The translations under genes and the position numbers were made by a program. Shown piece after piece: positions 62,902 through 64,000 of a stretch of DNA of 64,000 nucleotides (the first letter of the stretch is position 1; every line of letters starts with the position of its first letter). Origin of the DNA: RGIG3102 sp045633415 (GTDB lineage Bacteria > Bacillota > Clostridia > Oscillospirales > Ruminococcaceae); NCBI GenBank assembly GCA_045633415.1, contig JAZQYH010000076.1, positions 41,227 to 105,226 of the forward strand, read 5' to 3'. The notes below the pieces were generated by a model. The model saw nothing but the letters and a program-made list of their open reading frames with translations, was not told the DNA's origin and ran no database searches.

Positions 62902-64000
62902 ATGGCAGAAGTTAAGGCAAAAATGCAGGCGAAAGCGACCGATATCGAGTCGTTGGGTAACTGTTTCCATTTTGCAGATAGCTTTTCTTCTTTCAATTCT
63001 TCCGAATATACTGTTTTTTCCGGTTTTTGCGACGTGCACGTGCATTTTCGTGAGCCGGGTTTTTCTTATAAAGAAACGATGGCAACAGGTTCCTTGGCGT
63101 CAGCGCGCGGCGGTTATACCGACGTTTGCACGATGCCGAATTTGAATCCTGTTCCGGACAGTGTTGAGAATCTGAAGAAACAGCTTGATATTATTGAAAA
63201 AGATGCGGTCATCGGCGTGCATCCCTACGGATCGATCACCGTAGCCGAGGCAGGACGCGAGCTTTCTGACCTTGAGGGTATGGCTGATAAGGTGATTGCC
63301 TTTTCCGATGACGGACGCGGCGTGCAGGATGGCGAGATGATGCGCACTGCTATGCAGAGAGCAAAGGCTCTTGGCAAAATGATCGTGGCACATTGTGAGG
63401 TCAACGACCTGCTTTTCGGTGGCTATATCCACGACGGAGACTATGCCAAGGCGCACGGGCACAGAGGAATCTGCTCCGAAAGCGAGTGGCGACAGATCGA
63501 AAGAGATCTGAAGCTTGCAGACGAGGTCGGCTGTGCATATCACGTATGTCACATTTCTACCAAGGAGAGCGTTGAGCTGATCCGCGAGGCGAAGAAGAGC
63601 GGAGTGAACGTAACTTGTGAAACAGGTCCTCATTATTTGGTTCTCACCGACGCTGATCTTCAGGAGCACGGAAGATTCAAGATGAATCCTCCTTTGCGCA
63701 GTCAGGCGGACAAAGAGGCTCTTATCGAAGGCATTGTGGATGGCACGATCGATATGATCGCTACAGACCACGCGCCCCACTCGGCAGAAGAGAAGGGCAA
63801 GGGCCTTGAAAAGAGTGCGTTTGGTATCACGGGAATCGAATTGGCGCTCCCGCTTATGAATACCTACATGGTAAAAACAGGAATCATTACCCTTGATAAG
63901 CTTGTTGATTTGTTGGTATATAATCCCAGAGAGAGATTCGGTCTGCCGAATGGAGACAGCTTCTCTGTTTGGAATCTTGACGAAGCAATGAAGGTCGATC
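62902..64000 (+). CDS. pyrC: Dihydroorotase (partial, runs off the right edge)
   Basis: Cyclises N-carbamoyl-aspartate to dihydroorotate in pyrimidine synthesis. The frame is open from ATG at 62902 (GGAG at 62891-62894; another ATG at 62896 is too close to that site) to the window end. Metal-site and signature motifs: GFCDVHVHFREPG, the Asp/His metal ligands in VAHCEVND and HVCHIST, and IATDHAPHSAEEK. The family is PyrC type I/III (amidohydrolase). The N-terminal stretch of about 45 residues before the first motif is normal. The C-terminus is not seen. Confidence 0.92.
   Translation, partial: MAEVKAKMQAKATDIESLGNCFHFADSFSSFNSSEYTVFSGFCDVHVHFREPGFSYKETMATGSLASARGGYTDVCTMPNLNPVPDSVENLKKQLDIIEKDAVIGVHPYGSITVAEAGRELSDLEGMADKVIAFSDDGRGVQDGEMMRTAMQRAKALGKMIVAHCEVNDLLFGGYIHDGDYAKAHGHRGICSESEWRQIERDLKLADEVGCAYHVCHISTKESVELIREAKKSGVNVTCETGPHYLVLTDADLQEHGRFKMNPPLRSQADKEALIEGIVDGTIDMIATDHAPHSAEEKGKGLEKSAFGITGIELALPLMNTYMVKTGIITLDKLVDLLVYNPRERFGLPNGDSFSVWNLDEAMKVD

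Overview
The window looks like chromosome from a low-GC, Gram-positive gut-type clostridium (Oscillospiraceae/Ruminococcaceae-like, inferred). The signs are strong GGAGG ribosome sites, several TTG starts, U-tailed hairpin terminators, purine riboswitches, AddAB recombination nuclease, iron-sulfur L-serine dehydratase, a DUF1846 protein and a YtvI/AI-2E-type permease. Most genes up to about 57.0 kb share one marked codon habit: AAA, GAA, ACA and CCA for Lys, Glu, Thr and Pro.

Layout: 0-1.4 kb, a partial gene end and peptidase T. 1.6-10.7 kb, a polysaccharide operon. CapE/CapF/CapG homologues (UDP-N-acetyl-L-fucosamine route) sit with a NeuD-like acyltransferase, two glycosyltransferases, a DUF2304 protein, an MBOAT O-acyltransferase, an AlgJ-like partner and a DUF1904 protein. 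10.9-18.8 kb, a Na/phosphate symporter-PhoU protein, a carbohydrate-binding lipoprotein and an ABC exporter whose permease carries a very long coiled coil. 18.8-25.9 kb, addB-addA and a small membrane gene on the minus strand. 26-38.8 kb, housekeeping and small unknown genes: a MazG-like protein, glycyl-tRNA synthetase, an acetyltransferase, an XRE/DUF4230 module, serine dehydratase, a second Na/Pi symporter paralogue, DUF1846 and rubredoxin.

38.8-45.5 kb is an accessory island beside tRNA-Pro(TGG). It holds the tail of a broken serine recombinase, a self-inhibited Fic protein with an operator-like inverted repeat in its promoter, and a 1335-residue SF1 helicase fused to a PLD nuclease and zinc ribbons. 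The last has the architecture of type II Mokosh anti-phage defence. It is followed by non-coding DNA rich in hairpins.

45.5-57.5 kb is the de novo purine region: purC on the minus strand and purE-F-M-N-(IMP cyclohydrolase)-(AICAR formyltransferase)-D-L on the plus strand. Each arm begins with a guanine-type riboswitch. IMP is finished by two separate proteins in place of bifunctional PurH.

Inside purL, in its glutaminase domain (about 57.03-57.09 kb), codon use flips abruptly to AAG/ACC/CCC/GAG and stays so to the end through fhs, a large secreted glycoside-hydrolase-like protein and a partial dihydroorotase. The intergenic hairpins also change style. This is either an assembly chimera joining two genomes at a conserved stretch or a recombination junction. 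Everything after about 57.1 kb should be treated as possibly from another organism.
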